A DNA stretch of 12,140 nt from Nitrospirota bacterium (GTDB lineage: Bacteria > Nitrospirota > Thermodesulfovibrionia > UBA6902), in NCBI GenBank assembly GCA_024277515.1, contig JAJRVB010000022.1, forward strand, positions 1 to 12,140, written 5' to 3'. Under the pieces are notes generated by a model. It had not been told where the DNA came from, did not search any database, and was given only the letters and a program-made list of their open reading frames with translations. Below are positions 1 to 6,800 of the stretch, piece after piece. Every line of letters begins with the position of its first letter. Position 1 is the first letter of the stretch. The position numbers and the translations under genes were made by a program.

Positions 1-161
1 AGATCTGTCTCGGCTGCCATACAAATATCCCCCCGCAGCTGTTCAATGACATAAAAAAGAATGAAGAGATATATAATTGCTTTTATTGCAGCAGGTTTCT
101 CTATTATAAAGAACCCCCCTTATCCGACGAACAGTCCCGGGACCCTGCCCCGATCTCTTGA
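1..161 (+). CDS. C4-type zinc-ribbon domain protein, C-terminal fragment
   Basis: The frame is open from the window edge to a TGA at 159-161, giving about 52 residues of a protein whose 5' part lies outside. It contains a CxxC pair in CLGCH followed, about 25 residues later, by a second pair in CFYCSR, with NIPPQL between them. This is the layout of the C-terminal C4 zinc ribbon of the DUF164-type family, whose members normally have a long coiled coil in front. The family is often implicated as a nucleic-acid-associated or chaperone-like factor, but its function is not settled. The stop codon overlaps the ATG of the ribonuclease HI gene (TGATG), so the two are probably translated together. 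Both zinc-binding pairs are intact. The tail after the ribbon is proline-rich and unremarkable. Confidence 0.8.
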   Translation, partial: ICLGCHTNIPPQLFNDIKKNEEIYNCFYCSRFLYYKEPPLSDEQSRDPAPIS

Positions 162-667
162 TGTCCGCAAAAAAGCTTAATAACCGGCAGCAGATACAAC
201 CAGGCCTTTTTGAGGGGAAGACAGTCTCAAAAAGCGGAGAATACGCGGTGATGCATTGTGACGGCGCATCAAGCGGTAATCCGGGTGACTCCGGCATAGG
301 AGTTGTCATTGAACTTTTTTGTGGTGAGCCGCCCTGCGGGGGGGAGACGGAAACGCACAGGATATCCGAGTATATAGGGACTGCAACAAATAATATTGCA
401 GAGTACACAGCATTGATAAAAGGGCTTGAAAAGGCGATATCCCTCGGGGTCACCAACATTAAGATATTCCTTGACTCCGAGCTCCTTGTGAGACAGATAA
501 ACGGTATATATAAAGTTAAAAATAAAAATCTGCAGCTGCTTTGGGCGCGGGTCATGAGCATGCTAAAGGAGTTTGATACTTACCGGGTCGTGCATGTGCG
601 CAGGGAGTATAATAAAGCCGCTGACGCCCTTGCGACACAGGGTGTCAGGAAAAAGGAAGGGCGGTAG
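161..667 (+). CDS. Ribonuclease HI family protein
   Basis: This 168-residue protein has the ribonuclease H fold and should cut the RNA strand of RNA-DNA hybrids in the cytoplasm. The four carboxylates of the metal site are all visible: Asp34 in CDGASSGNPG, Glu81 in TNNIAEY, Asp105 in FLDSELL and Asp155 in NKAADALA. The sequence resembles the short RNase HI-like group with the HVRREYNKAAD ending rather than the E. coli RnhA type with its basic handle. A roughly 30-residue N-terminal extension containing PGLFEG precedes the first strand. I chose the ATG at 161 because it overlaps the upstream stop as TGATG, which suggests translational coupling and explains the lack of a clear Shine-Dalgarno sequence. 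A TTG at 158 and a GTG at 248, the latter with GGAG upstream, are alternatives. A Cys/Gly-rich loop (CGEPPCGG) is a small lineage-specific insertion. Confidence 0.9.
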   Translation: MSAKKLNNRQQIQPGLFEGKTVSKSGEYAVMHCDGASSGNPGDSGIGVVIELFCGEPPCGGETETHRISEYIGTATNNIAEYTALIKGLEKAISLGVTNIKIFLDSELLVRQINGIYKVKNKNLQLLWARVMSMLKEFDTYRVVHVRREYNKAADALATQGVRKKEGR

Positions 668-785
668 GTACGGCAGATTTTTTGCGGTATTGATTTTTTT
701 CTGGACAGGGCTTGTTGGAGTTGTTATAATTCTAAATACTTCTCGTAAACATATCATCATGATTATGAAGGAAGTCATGAAATAA
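642..785 (+). CDS. Possible single-span membrane mini-protein (doubtful)
   Basis: A GTG-initiated frame of 47 codons overlaps the end of the RNase HI gene. Its product would have a basic start (KRKGGRYGR), one hydrophobic stretch of about 20 residues (FFAVLIFFWTGLVGVVIIL) and a short basic tail. That is a normal look for a small inner-membrane protein. Against it, no good ribosome binding site precedes the GTG, no family is recognised, and the first third is only the out-of-frame reading of the RNase gene. I list it because the hydrophobic part lies outside the RNase gene, where a chance run of this kind is less expected. Confidence 0.22.
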   Translation: MSGKRKGGRYGRFFAVLIFFWTGLVGVVIILNTSRKHIIMIMKEVMK

Positions 786-810
786 CAACAATAGAGAAGA
801 GGTTTCTTTC

Positions 811-864
811 ATGATAAGGTACATGAGATGTGCATGTGTAACCTGTTGTAAAAAAGCATTTTAA
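811..864 (+). CDS. Possible Cys-rich 17-residue leader peptide
   Basis: A tiny frame starts at an ATG that has AGAAGAGG about eight bases upstream, a better ribosome site than several real genes here possess. It encodes MIRYMRCACVTCCKKAF, with four cysteines in 17 residues, then TAA. It lies about 100 bases before a terminator-like hairpin ahead of the YqaA-like gene. Cys-rich upstream ORFs that control downstream genes are known in proteobacteria, so a leader peptide is conceivable. A chance ORF of this length is also entirely possible. Confidence 0.2.
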   Translation: MIRYMRCACVTCCKKAF

Positions 865-912
865 TATATCGAGCAAGGAATAAAGAATTATACAATCACA
901 ATTTTAATTGCA

Positions 913-991
913 GCGGCGGCGGTTAATCCCCACCTTTGGTTAGGCATGGAGCTTAACGTAACAGGCGGTGAATTTGACCCCGCCTTTTTTT
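913..991 (+). promoter_or_regulatory. Structured leader / candidate attenuator before the YqaA-like gene
   Basis: The leader contains a GC-rich tract with two overlapping GGCGG copies (915-919 and 918-922). Next comes a hairpin with arms GTTAGGC (939-945) and GCTTAAC (951-957) around a five-base loop, and finally a terminator-like hairpin. The upstream GGCGG copies match the 5' arm of that terminator, so either could pair with its 3' arm. That is the usual arrangement of an antiterminator/terminator switch. I compared it by eye with common riboswitch classes (c-di-GMP, fluoride, preQ1, guanidine, ZTP) and found no match. Function is inference. Confidence 0.35.
963..991 (+). terminator. Intrinsic-terminator-like hairpin upstream of the YqaA-like gene
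   Basis: A perfect six-base-pair stem, AGGCGG (963-968) with CCGCCT (980-985), encloses an 11-base loop and runs into seven T residues at 985-991. This is a textbook Rho-independent terminator on the plus strand. It could end transcription from the RNase HI operon, or act as a conditional terminator, since the next start codon is only about 30 bases downstream. Confidence 0.6.
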
Positions 992-1021
992 GTGATCATT
1001 CTGCTTTTCCCGGGTCAATCA

Positions 1022-1609
1022 ATGAAAATAATTAAAAAATTATACGACTGGGTATTACACTGGGCAGAGACGCCGTATGCCGTGCCTGCGCTTTTTTTGC
1101 TCGCATTCAGTGAATCATCTTTTTTCCCTGTACCGCCTGATGTACTGTTGATAACACTGGCCATCTCGATTCCCAAAAAGTCATTCAAATTTGCACTGAT
1201 ATGCATGGTCGGATCTGTCCTGGGCGGTATTCTTGGGTATGGTATAGGCCATTTTGGATATGAGGCGATCGGAAAGCCCATAGTGGATTTTTACCATGGG
1301 CAGGATATTATGAATGCGATAAAGTCACAGTATGAGCAGCATGGATTCGTCGGAATTCTTATTGCCGCGGTCACACCGATTCCCTATAAAGTCTTCACCA
1401 TCGCTTCAGTAGTTTTCGAGTTTGATTTCTGGCTGTTTGTTGTTGCTTCAATTCTGGGAAGGAGCACCCGCTTTTTCCTTGTGGCAGGGCTTATCTGGAA
1501 ATTCGGTCCTTCAATAAAGACCTTTATCGACAAATATTTCAATTTATTAAGTTATGCATTTATTGTTCTGCTTGTCGGAGGCTTTATCCTTATTAAGTAT
1601 GTATTTTAA
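1022..1609 (+). CDS. YqaA-type (DedA/SNARE-associated superfamily) membrane protein
   Basis: This 195-residue integral membrane protein resembles the YqaA branch of the DedA/VTT superfamily. It has several hydrophobic segments, roughly at residues 20-50, 56-80, 108-132, 136-160 and 174-195. Typical sites are the acidic-proline region AFSESSFFPVPPDVLL (Glu31, Asp40), the glycine-rich GSVLGGILGYGIG, the re-entrant-loop signature VTPIPYKVFTIAS and the later arginine motif GRSTRF. DedA-superfamily proteins are linked to lipid flipping, membrane potential and envelope integrity, but the substrate of the YqaA group is unknown. The frame extends upstream to a GTG at 968, but that would place the start inside the terminator hairpin, so the ATG at 1022 beginning MKIIKKLYDW is preferred and gives the usual family length. 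No strong ribosome binding site is visible. It faces the propeller lipoprotein gene convergently. Confidence 0.88.
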   Translation: MKIIKKLYDWVLHWAETPYAVPALFLLAFSESSFFPVPPDVLLITLAISIPKKSFKFALICMVGSVLGGILGYGIGHFGYEAIGKPIVDFYHGQDIMNAIKSQYEQHGFVGILIAAVTPIPYKVFTIASVVFEFDFWLFVVASILGRSTRFFLVAGLIWKFGPSIKTFIDKYFNLLSYAFIVLLVGGFILIKYVF

Positions 1610-1634
1610 CATTTTTCAAGTAATGAACCATAAG

Positions 1635-1677
1635 GCGCGCTGAACATCCTTGCGTCAGGCAGATCCGCGCATTCTTT
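1635..1677 (+). terminator. Weak terminator candidate between convergent genes
   Basis: GCGCG (1635-1639) can pair with CGCGC (1666-1670) across a long loop, followed by ATTCTTTTT. It lies 25 bases after the YqaA-like stop codon, where a terminator is expected. The stem is short and the loop long, so this is a modest candidate. Read on the minus strand the same stem lacks a T-run. Confidence 0.35.
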
Positions 1678-1706
1678 TTACAGGACGTATTCTCTTTCCA
1701 ATACCA

Positions 1707-2861
1707 TTATCTCACAGCATATTTTAAATATCCGCTGTTAATATTGACATAGTTGTAATAACTAATGTGGACGGTGCCGTCAGATGCCACCAGGATGGAT
1801 GAGTATTCACCGACCGCGGCTGTACTGTCGACTGTTTCCGTGTCAAATGACCCTGATGTGCCCGACGCATATTTGAGGTTTTCATTATCGTAATCATAAT
1901 AACTGAAGTGAACAGTGCCGTCAGATTCAACTGCTATGGATGAGTACTCACCCACATCGGCTGAACTGTCGATGGTTTCAGAAGTAAAGGCGCCGGATCT
2001 GCCCGTTGCGTATTTCAGGTTGCTGTTGTCCACGTCATAATAGCTGATATGTACCGTACCGTCAGATGCGATCGCGATTGATGAATTTTCTCCAACATCA
2101 GCAGAGCTGTCAACCGTCTCCGGGCTGAATGATGAGGCCGTGCCGGTTGCATATTTAAGGGTGCCGTTATTTATGTCATAGTAGCTGATATGCACTGACC
2201 TGTCAGGAGCGACTGCGATTGAGGAGTACATACCTGCATCCGAAGCGCTGTCAACCACTTCAGAGGTAAATGAGCCGGCTGTCCCTCTGGCATATTTAAG
2301 GGTGCCGTTATCATAATCATAATAACTGATATGAACGGTACCGTCTGTTTCAACCGCGAGAGAGGCATATTCCCCGACATCTGCGGAATTGTCAACAACT
2401 TCGGCGCTCCAGTTTGTCGTTTGAGTACAGTCTGACGCGCCGGAGCAGACCGCGTATTTAAGAGCGCCATTGTCAAAATCATAATAGCTGATGTGAACGG
2501 TGCCGTCTGTTTCAACCGCGATGGAGGCATGCATACCTACATCGCCTGTGCTGTCAATTATTGCAATGTTCCACGAAGATCCATCGTGAAAGGCATACTT
2601 GAGATTTCCGTTTTCAGCGTCATAATATGCGATATGGATTGATCCCGGGGCGATGGAAGTATACCAGCCAACATCTCCGTTATTGTCAATCACAGACGTA
2701 GAAAAAGCCGTGCCGGACACCGGCGTCCCGGAAGATGAAGATGCGGGTGGGGAAGAACTTCCGCTTCCGCCTCCTCCTCCGCAGGAGACTGTCAGTGCGA
2801 AAACGAAGAGGAGGCATAATAAAGTTTCTGTGTACTGGCTTATGTTATTATTTTTTATCAA
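1707..2861 (-). CDS. Outer-membrane-type lipoprotein with a predicted seven-bladed beta-propeller
   Basis: The 384-residue product begins with a signal peptide ending in LTVSC, so Cys27 is the probable lipidation site. A pentaglycine and a Ser/Pro/Gly-rich linker follow to about residue 53. The rest is seven copies of one repeat with the core VDSSADVGEYSSIAV, then SDGTVHISYYD, then NGxLKYA. The YY pair falls at residues 79, 126, 180, 227, 274, 321 and 368, a spacing of 47 except for one 54. The 7-residue excess in repeat 2 carries Cys139 and Cys145, a possible disulfide. Seven such beta-rich repeats are best explained as a closed seven-bladed propeller, a fold usually used for binding. Catalytic residues are not apparent. 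The start is TTG at 2861 (complement CAA at 2859-2861), with GGAGG (complement of 2871-2875) nine bases upstream; the frame has no ATG ahead of the signal peptide. It is transcribed away from the TPR lipoprotein. Target and role are unknown. Confidence 0.85.
   Translation of the reverse strand: MIKNNNISQYTETLLCLLFVFALTVSCGGGGGSGSSSPPASSSSGTPVSGTAFSTSVIDNNGDVGWYTSIAPGSIHIAYYDAENGNLKYAFHDGSSWNIAIIDSTGDVGMHASIAVETDGTVHISYYDFDNGALKYAVCSGASDCTQTTNWSAEVVDNSADVGEYASLAVETDGTVHISYYDYDNGTLKYARGTAGSFTSEVVDSASDAGMYSSIAVAPDRSVHISYYDINNGTLKYATGTASSFSPETVDSSADVGENSSIAIASDGTVHISYYDVDNSNLKYATGRSGAFTSETIDSSADVGEYSSIAVESDGTVHFSYYDYDNENLKYASGTSGSFDTETVDSTAAVGEYSSILVASDGTVHISYYNYVNINSGYLKYAVR
1710..2702 (-). repeat. 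Seven tandem ~141-bp coding repeats
   Basis: The coding sequence for residues 54-384 of the propeller lipoprotein is seven tandem units of 141 bp, one of them 162 bp. Five of the six unit-to-unit distances are exactly 47 codons, so indels have been almost absent since duplication. Repeats 3-7 are the most alike at protein level, while repeat 1 is the most diverged. Codons differ between copies, which argues against very recent expansion. Confidence 0.85.
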
Positions 2862-2921
2862 TATAAAAATCCTCCAGCCATTTTTGTCACCGGGTCCCTT
2901 ACATCCCTGTCTTTAAAATCG

Positions 2922-2938
2922 GTATTTCAGCGGAATAC
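2922..2938. promoter_or_regulatory. Small inverted repeat in the divergent promoter region
   Basis: GTATT (2922-2926) and AATAC (2934-2938) form an inverted repeat, extendable inward by T-G and C-G pairs to seven positions around a three-base loop. It sits between the divergently transcribed propeller and TPR lipoprotein genes, so a shared operator is possible. Arms this short also occur by chance. Confidence 0.2.
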
Positions 2939-2967
2939 TTTAACCCGGAAAATGCACTGCCCGCGTC

Positions 2968-2997
2968 TTGTTGTAATACGTCCCGATTTTATAGTAT
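2968..2997 (+). promoter_or_regulatory. Candidate sigma70 promoter for the exported-protein gene set
   Basis: TTGTTG (2968-2973) and TAGTAT (2992-2997) are separated by 18 bases, giving fair -35 and -10 matches. They end 21 bases before the TPR lipoprotein ATG, which would leave a short leader containing GGAGAGG. This is the best promoter candidate for the 3019-7289 genes. Confidence 0.4.
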
Positions 2998-3018
2998 CCT
3001 AACGTTCATGGAGAGGCA

Positions 3019-3705
3019 ATGAAATATAACACCCTGAATTTACTATGCTTATTGTGTGCCGTATTGTTTCTGTACTCCTGTGCTGCGGCGCCTGAAAAAG
3101 CTGATACCAGGACGCCGCAGGAGATAAAACCGTCTCTTCCGGAAACCGGGGAAATACCGCTCCATACAGAAGAAGAATCAAAATCTCTTAAACTCTTCAG
3201 CGAAGTGCTGGATATTGTCGAATCGGGCAGTGACAGGCAGTCAGTGCTTCCGGAGATAGAAAAAATTTACGGGAAAATCATCAGGGAATATCCCGACGCG
3301 CCTCTTGCTCAGGAAAGCTACTGGAAATTAATTACTATTTATGTTGAAGATTATTCTCCCCCGGCATATGACAGGGCGGAAATGAGGTATCATGAGTTTC
3401 TCGAAAAGTACCCTGCATCTTTTCTCAGGGCCTATATAGAGGACACACTCGGCAACAGCTACTATAAAAACCGGGAATGGCAAAGGCTGCTGAAGTTGTC
3501 TGAACCTGCGTACCGAGCATATATTGAGAACGAGCCGCGGCCGCGGCCTTCCATGCTGTTTATGTATGCTGAAGCAAGATATAATCTGGGCTACATAGAC
3601 GAGGCGGTAAAAGTTTATAAAATTGTAAAGCAATTGTATCCAAGACTAATAGTGGGCATTAAATCAGGAAAGATGCTCGACAGACTGCAAAAGGGCAGCC
3701 CCTGA
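3019..3705 (+). CDS. TPR-like (BamD/YbgF-like) outer-membrane lipoprotein
   Basis: This 228-residue lipoprotein has a hydrophobic signal ending in LYSC, making Cys21 the probable lipid anchor, followed by a Pro/Glu/Thr-rich linker to about residue 50. The remainder is alpha-helical with TPR-like pairs: IYGKIIREYPDAPLAQESYWKL, then YHEFLEKYPASFLRAYIEDTLGNSYY, and near the end YAEARYNLGYIDEAVKVYKIVKQLYP. The YP-terminated helices are typical of BamD- and YbgF/CpoB-like envelope TPR proteins, which hold other proteins together at the outer membrane. It is not long or similar enough to call BamD itself. GGAGAGG lies just upstream of the ATG. It heads a run of four exported-protein genes, so a role in assembling or anchoring them is a fair inference. 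Confidence 0.75.
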   Translation: MKYNTLNLLCLLCAVLFLYSCAAAPEKADTRTPQEIKPSLPETGEIPLHTEEESKSLKLFSEVLDIVESGSDRQSVLPEIEKIYGKIIREYPDAPLAQESYWKLITIYVEDYSPPAYDRAEMRYHEFLEKYPASFLRAYIEDTLGNSYYKNREWQRLLKLSEPAYRAYIENEPRPRPSMLFMYAEARYNLGYIDEAVKVYKIVKQLYPRLIVGIKSGKMLDRLQKGSP

Positions 3706-3746
3706 TCTTATGCAATGTGCACCCAAACCATCCTGAGGAGAAATAT

Positions 3747-4151
3747 ATGAAATATCTGTATGTAATAATATTCATTGCCCTGAACCTTGTATGTTCCGTT
3801 GCTGCTGCAGGGGAACTCTCAGCGGAGGCGAAGGCATTATCCAATAAGTGTAATCTGGAAGCGCGGAATGCACTGATAAATGGAGATTTAGAGCTTGTTG
3901 AAAATGTATGTACACAGGCTATGAAAACTATAGGCTCCACCGGGAAGAACAGGAAATATCAGATAAACCCGATGCTTAATCTTGCCTATTCATACTCTCT
4001 TTCAGGTCAGTTTGAGAAGGCGGCCCCTCTGTATGACCGGGCAAGGCTTATAGGTGCGGAGTTTTATGAACCGGGCAACAGGATATTACGGGACATAGAT
4101 CAACTGATTGAGGTGCATGAAAAAATGAAAAAGCAGCGTGCCGCAGAGTGA
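3747..4151 (+). CDS. Small secreted helical protein with a TPR-like unit
   Basis: The 134-residue product has a clear signal peptide (MKYLYVIIFIALNLVCSVAAAG) with likely cleavage after the alanines near residue 21. The mature part is helical. NPMLNLAYSYSLSGQFEKAAPLYDRARLIG, around residues 80-110, reads as one good TPR, and the preceding segment (ALINGDLELVENVCTQAM) looks like a partial Sel1/TPR-type helix pair. Two cysteines, in NKCNLEA and ENVCTQA, could form a periplasmic disulfide. The start is ATG 3747 because GAGGAG sits seven bases upstream and the signal peptide begins there; an in-frame ATG at 3717 has no ribosome site. The gene follows the TPR lipoprotein by 41 bases. No named family is recognised; a periplasmic adaptor is the likeliest role. 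Confidence 0.7.
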   Translation: MKYLYVIIFIALNLVCSVAAAGELSAEAKALSNKCNLEARNALINGDLELVENVCTQAMKTIGSTGKNRKYQINPMLNLAYSYSLSGQFEKAAPLYDRARLIGAEFYEPGNRILRDIDQLIEVHEKMKKQRAAE

Positions 4152-4190
4152 GTTTTCAGACTGACAGGCATTGCCTCTGTGGCGCCTCAC
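4148..4190 (+). other. Intercistronic stem structure
   Basis: Nested inverted repeats span the end of the small TPR-like gene and the following gap: GTGAG (4148-4152) with CTCAC (4186-4190) outside, and AGGC (4166-4169) with GCCT (4173-4176) inside. No T-run follows, so it is not an intrinsic terminator. It could stabilise or separate the messages of the two neighbouring genes in this 77-base gap. Confidence 0.25.
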
Positions 4191-4228
4191 CAATATTTTA
4201 TATGTACGAATAGCATAAAATAGGACCA

Positions 4229-6796
4229 ATGAATTCCTGCGTGCTTAAAATATGTGTCCTCTCATTACTTCTTCTCTTCATCCCTGGTGCCGCGCCCTGC
4301 GGTATACTTACAACTGATACGGTCTGGAGCGGTGATATAATCATCAGCGATAATGTCACGGTCCCGGAAGGTATCACACTTACCCTTCAATCAGGCAGTA
4401 AAGTATACATAGAACCATCGGAGATGACCGGGCAGGGGCCGGCATTACCCGGGATCACCGTCCGGGGCAGGATACGGATAGAGGGTAACCGCTCCTCTCC
4501 TGTAGTTATCCATGTGAAAGGGGAAGATTCTCCGGGCCTGTGGGAAGGAATCACTATTGAAGGCGGCTCGGCCTTTGTGCGGTGGACCGCGCTCCAGAAT
4601 GCCGTAACGGGTTTCAATATATTGAATGGCAGGCTTGACATAGGCGAGTCAGTAATACGTAAAAACCAATACGGTATTGCTGCGTACAGGGGTGCGTTTG
4701 TCCGTGTGAAGAACACAAAGATAAGCGGGAACCATATCGGCGTAGTGGAGGTCAGGGGCTCAGAGGTAAAATATAGTGGTGTGAGTATCGACGGTAACAG
4801 AAAGAAAGACCTCTATTCCTATGGGAAAAAAGCATACAGGCGCGGGATAAAAAAATTCAGGGAAATATCATCCTTTAGCAGAAGTGATGCATCATGCCGG
4901 GACATATACCAGGATCTTCAGAGGGACTATTCACTCCCGGAGAAAAAATTGACACGAATATACGCCGGTGAGGTCCTTGGTAATGATACGATCTGGGAGG
5001 GCAGGATCCAGGTTGAGGGTTTGGTCCGTCTGGACCGGGATGCAAGGCTTGTCATCATGCCCGGCACTATTGTCGAATTCAGAAAAGAAGACTCCGATGG
5101 TGACGGGACGGGTGAGAACGGGTTGTTGATACACGGGGTATTGATCGCAAAGGGCACGAAAAAGGCCCCCATTATTTTCAGGTCAGGCGAGAGAGAGCGT
5201 TCCATGGGTGACTGGGACTCGATCATCATAATGCATAGTAACGGAGTGCTGAACCTCCTGGAGTACGTCCAGGTGGAAGACTCTTACGGGGGCCTGCATT
5301 TCATTGATTCAAATGTTATCGTCAATCAGGCGGTCCTGAAAAAAAATTACCGGGCCGTACGGTTTCAGAAATCGAGAGTTGAGCTGCGGGGAAATTATCT
5401 GTTTGAAAACATGAGCGGCATAGAAGCCGGGGAATCCGAAGTGTTACTGAGTGGGAACTACGTGTTTAACAATATAAATGGTATGGACTTTTTCCGTACA
5501 ACCCTGAACGCAAAAAACAACAAAATATTAAAAAACAGCAACAGGGGTTTCAGGGTTACCGCCGGGACAGCTGTGGTGACAAAAAACATCATTGAATGCA
5601 ACCGGTTCGGGCTTGTGATAGATGCTTCGGACAATGGAAGGTTCAGTGGTAATTTTATTGCGGGCAATTTTGAGACGGGCGTGTCTGTGCGGGACAGTGA
5701 CAATATTGATCTGAGCGGCAACTTTATTCAGAAGAGCGGGTTGAACGGCATAAATTTAATATCCGTAAGCGGGACCGTGCGGGGCAACAACATATCGGAA
5801 AACGGCGAGATGGGCATCGCGATCCGCACATTTGCCGGGACAATAGCAGAAAACGCGATCGCGGGAAACGGTCTTTACGCTGTTGAAAATCAGGGTTCGC
5901 AGGATATCCTTGCGCCCCTCAACTGGTGGGGCGAGAGACGGGCCGACAGGGTGATCTATGATAAATTTGATGATAAAAAAAAGGGGATGATAATTTTCTC
6001 CCCTGCTGTCCGGTCTTCCGTGCCGTACCCCTGGGATTTCGGGACCATTAAAAAGGACATAACATGGTACGGGACCATTGCCGTTGATGAACATCTTGAT
6101 GTTATCGGCGCGACTCTGAAAATTGCCCCTGGGACGCGGGTAGTATTCAGCAGTCGGGCGGGACTTCATATATCCGGGGGCCGGATCATCGCAAAGGGCA
6201 GGGAATACAGGAGAATCCGGTTTTTATCTGCATCAGGGGACCCGGAAGAGAAATGGGATGAAATTTTCCTTGACCGTGCACCAGGCAGTCTGTTTGCGTA
6301 TTGTGACTTTGAGAATGCCCTGTGGGCGGTCCATAGTGAATTTACCGATCTGAAGGTCTCCAACTCTGTATTTACCGGAAATTTAGGCGCCATGAATATA
6401 CGCGGGGGATATACCGCTGTTAGCGAATCAATCTTTACGGAAAACGAAATTGCCCTGCAGACATTTACTGCGAATGCCGTCATACGGGACAATGTCATAT
6501 TCAATAACAATATCGGCTTCTATGTGATGGCAAAAGGCCGGGGATTAAAAATCCGAAACAACAATATCCATGCGAACAGAAGCTGCAACATACAGTCGGG
6601 AGATTATAACTTTCAGGACATTGACGCGAGGGGCAACTGGTGGGGAAGTGATGACCCGGCCATGACATTATGTGACGGACGGAGAGTACCCGGACTTGGC
6701 ATGGTCATTTATGAACCCTACCTTGTTGAGGAAATACCCTTTGGGGAGGAAGAGGATGAGGCCGGAGGGCAGAAGAGTGACAGAAAGAACAATTAA
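4229..6796 (+). CDS. Secreted right-handed parallel beta-helix protein with three N-cap modules
   Basis: This 855-residue exported protein has a signal peptide (MNSCVLKICVLSLLLLFIPG), then short PbH1/NosD-like coils full of Asn-Asn and Gly-Asn turns such as SGNFIQKSGLNGINLI and RGNNISENGEMGIAI. Three similar entry segments start modules: DTVWSGDI at residue 30, DTIWEGRI at 253 and DITWYGTI at 610, each followed by strands and a PGT/SGS-type turn before hydrophobic beta coils. Two NWWG motifs, at 565 and 803, close the last two modules; NWWG is common at the end of bacterial beta-helix domains. Residues about 196-250 form a charged helical linker between modules 1 and 2. The C-terminus is acidic (GEEEDE) with no anchor. 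No polysaccharide-lyase or hydrolase catalytic set is evident, so a structural or ligand-binding surface protein is more likely than an enzyme. TAGGA precedes the ATG by four bases. Confidence 0.85.
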   Translation: MNSCVLKICVLSLLLLFIPGAAPCGILTTDTVWSGDIIISDNVTVPEGITLTLQSGSKVYIEPSEMTGQGPALPGITVRGRIRIEGNRSSPVVIHVKGEDSPGLWEGITIEGGSAFVRWTALQNAVTGFNILNGRLDIGESVIRKNQYGIAAYRGAFVRVKNTKISGNHIGVVEVRGSEVKYSGVSIDGNRKKDLYSYGKKAYRRGIKKFREISSFSRSDASCRDIYQDLQRDYSLPEKKLTRIYAGEVLGNDTIWEGRIQVEGLVRLDRDARLVIMPGTIVEFRKEDSDGDGTGENGLLIHGVLIAKGTKKAPIIFRSGERERSMGDWDSIIIMHSNGVLNLLEYVQVEDSYGGLHFIDSNVIVNQAVLKKNYRAVRFQKSRVELRGNYLFENMSGIEAGESEVLLSGNYVFNNINGMDFFRTTLNAKNNKILKNSNRGFRVTAGTAVVTKNIIECNRFGLVIDASDNGRFSGNFIAGNFETGVSVRDSDNIDLSGNFIQKSGLNGINLISVSGTVRGNNISENGEMGIAIRTFAGTIAENAIAGNGLYAVENQGSQDILAPLNWWGERRADRVIYDKFDDKKKGMIIFSPAVRSSVPYPWDFGTIKKDITWYGTIAVDEHLDVIGATLKIAPGTRVVFSSRAGLHISGGRIIAKGREYRRIRFLSASGDPEEKWDEIFLDRAPGSLFAYCDFENALWAVHSEFTDLKVSNSVFTGNLGAMNIRGGYTAVSESIFTENEIALQTFTANAVIRDNVIFNNNIGFYVMAKGRGLKIRNNNIHANRSCNIQSGDYNFQDIDARGNWWGSDDPAMTLCDGRRVPGLGMVIYEPYLVEEIPFGEEEDEAGGQKSDRKNN

Positions 6797-6800
6797 TATT

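Noticed and set aside
134..143. Perfect palindrome GTCCCGGGAC near the zinc-ribbon stop codon
   Set aside because: It is short, GC-rich and inside the coding end of the zinc-ribbon gene; nothing else supports a regulatory role.
968..1021. Upstream extension of the YqaA-like gene from GTG 968
   Set aside because: The start would lie inside the terminator hairpin, and the 18 added residues do not fit the family N-terminus, which begins at MKIIKKLYDW.
3019..3705. Calling the TPR lipoprotein BamD
   Set aside because: It has the YP-type TPR helices but lacks enough of the BamD pattern and sits with surface-protein genes rather than in a housekeeping context.
4216..4221. TAAAAT as a -10 box for the beta-helix gene
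   Set aside because: It ends only seven bases before the ATG and has no matching -35 box, so it would give a nearly leaderless message; read-through from upstream is simpler.
5756..6169. 137-codon minus-strand frame opposite the beta-helix gene
   Set aside because: No ribosome site, signal or recognisable motif; it is antisense to a well-supported protein and looks like a shadow frame. The other minus-strand frames over 4387-6510 and 8996-9646 were dismissed for the same reason.
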